From: Dehalococcoidales bacterium
GTDB taxonomy: Bacteria > Chloroflexota > Dehalococcoidia > Dehalococcoidales > RBG-16-60-22
Assembly (NCBI GenBank): GCA_030639445.1
Contig: DAOWCR010000080.1
Coordinates: 1-5,699, forward strand
DNA length: 5,699 nucleotides
Reading direction: 5' to 3'
A program made the position numbers and the translations under genes. Of the stretch, positions 5,058 to 5,699 are shown in pieces (the first letter of the stretch is position 1; every line of letters starts with the position of its first letter). Under the pieces are notes generated by a model. The model saw nothing but the letters and a program-made list of their open reading frames with translations, did not search any database and was not told the DNA's origin.

Positions 5058-5699
5058 CTAGACTCCGGCCATGCCGCCGTCCACCCCCAGCACCTGCGCG
5101 GTGATATACCTCGCCTCTTCCGAAGCCAGGAAAGCCACCGCCTCGGCCACATCGCGGGCGGTGCCCAGGAAACCGAGTGGAATGCGCTTCATCAGCTCCT
5201 GCCTCTGCTCTTCGGCCAGTTGCTGTGTCATCTGGGTATCAATAAAGCCGGGGGCAATGGCGTTCACCGTGATGCCGCGGGAGCCTACTTCCCGGGCAAT
5301 AGTTTTGGTAAAGCCGATGATACCCGCCTTGGCCGAGGCATAGTTGGCCTGCCCGGGATTGCCCACGATGCCCACCACGCTGGAAATACTGATAATCCGG
5401 CCCCAGCGCTGCTTCATCATTGGCCGCAGCACCGCCCGGGTGCAAAGAAAAACACTCTTCAGGTTGACGTTCAGTACCTTGTCCCAGTCTTCGTCCGACA
5501 TTCTCATCAAGAGCTGGTCACGGGCAATCCCGGCGTTGTTCACCAGGATGTCAATCCGGCCGTAATTGGCCACCACCGTGTCCACCAGCGCGGCGACGTC
5601 TGCCGCCGAGCCCACATCCGCCGGGACGGCCAGGCTCGGCCGCTTCAGTGCCCTGATTTCCTCGGCCACCGGCTCGGCACTGGCTATGTCCGTGACCGC
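5058..5699 (-). CDS. fabG: 3-oxoacyl-[acyl-carrier-protein] reductase (SDR family), 5' partial
   Basis: NAD(P)H-dependent short-chain dehydrogenase that reduces 3-oxoacyl-ACP in fatty acid elongation. The frame is open through the right edge (reading AVTDIASAEP before the GTG at 5669), so that GTG is an internal Val. The N-terminal 30-odd residues with the TGxxxGIG cofactor motif lie outside. About 213 residues are visible. Counting from the codon at 5669, they include NNAG (44-47), VNL with catalytic Asn69, RIISISS with Ser97, YASAK with Tyr110 and Lys114, VNAIAPGFIDTQMT, and a C-terminal ITAQVLGVDGGM. The tetrad Asn-Ser-Tyr-Lys is complete. The segment GNPGQANYASAKAG closely follows FabG rather than distant SDRs. 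Acetoacetyl-CoA reductase (PhaB) is an alternative that only neighbours beyond the window could decide. Two bases after its stop comes the Mth938-domain gene. Confidence 0.92.
   Translation of the reverse strand, partial: AVTDIASAEPVAEEIRALKRPSLAVPADVGSAADVAALVDTVVANYGRIDILVNNAGIARDQLLMRMSDEDWDKVLNVNLKSVFLCTRAVLRPMMKQRWGRIISISSVVGIVGNPGQANYASAKAGIIGFTKTIAREVGSRGITVNAIAPGFIDTQMTQQLAEEQRQELMKRIPLGFLGTARDVAEAVAFLASEEARYITAQVLGVDGGMAGV
5063..5066 (-). promoter_or_regulatory. Ribosome binding site of the Mth938-domain gene
   Basis: On the minus strand GGAG, within the last codons of fabG, stands seven bases before the GTG start at 5055. This decides GTG 5055 as the start and points to coupling with fabG translation. 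Confidence 0.55.

Noticed and set aside
5667..5669. GTG as the start of fabG
   Set aside because: The frame remains open to the edge with SDR-like residues upstream, and the cofactor motif that every FabG needs would be missing.

Overview
The window reads as ordinary bacterial chromosome: dense, GC-rich coding DNA with short gaps, GTG as well as ATG starts, and housekeeping metabolism. No insertion sequence, CRISPR array, tRNA or rRNA is visible. A type I-beta DAHP synthase of the Thermotoga/Bacillus/Chloroflexota kind, next to an hpt-ade salvage cluster and a FabG/Mth938 pair, would fit an anaerobic lineage such as Dehalococcoidia (Chloroflexota). That placement is a weak inference from gene types, not a demonstrated one.

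Layout. (1) At the left edge, + strand, is the 3' part of a gene whose product has a long Pro-Glu repeat followed by an OB-fold domain of the tRNA_anti-like type; its start lies outside the window. (2) Convergent to it is a complete DAHP synthase gene (aroF, - strand), the first step of the shikimate pathway. (3) A 138-base divergent region (1595-1732) carries two convincing sigma-70 type promoters, each with a 17-base spacer, one firing towards aroF and one towards the salvage genes. (4) On the + strand is a compact operon: hypoxanthine phosphoribosyltransferase (hpt), adenine deaminase (ade, overlapping hpt by one base) and, 23 bases on, a COG1926-type phosphoribosyltransferase of unknown substrate. 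(5) Convergent to this, on the - strand, a FabG-type 3-oxoacyl reductase (start beyond the right edge) is followed after two bases by a small Mth938-domain protein.

How the genes work together. Ade converts adenine to hypoxanthine, and Hpt joins hypoxanthine to PRPP to give IMP, so the operon encodes a two-step route for adenine salvage that needs no adenine phosphoribosyltransferase. The third operon member has an apparently intact PRPP loop, so it may act on a related base or nucleotide, but its substrate cannot be read from sequence. The most notable points are the apparent leaderless start of hpt, the 12-base substructure of the Pro-Glu repeat, and the orphan phosphoribosyltransferase tied to adenine salvage. 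I found no clear sign of a wholly new system. Neither convergent junction shows a recognisable hairpin terminator.
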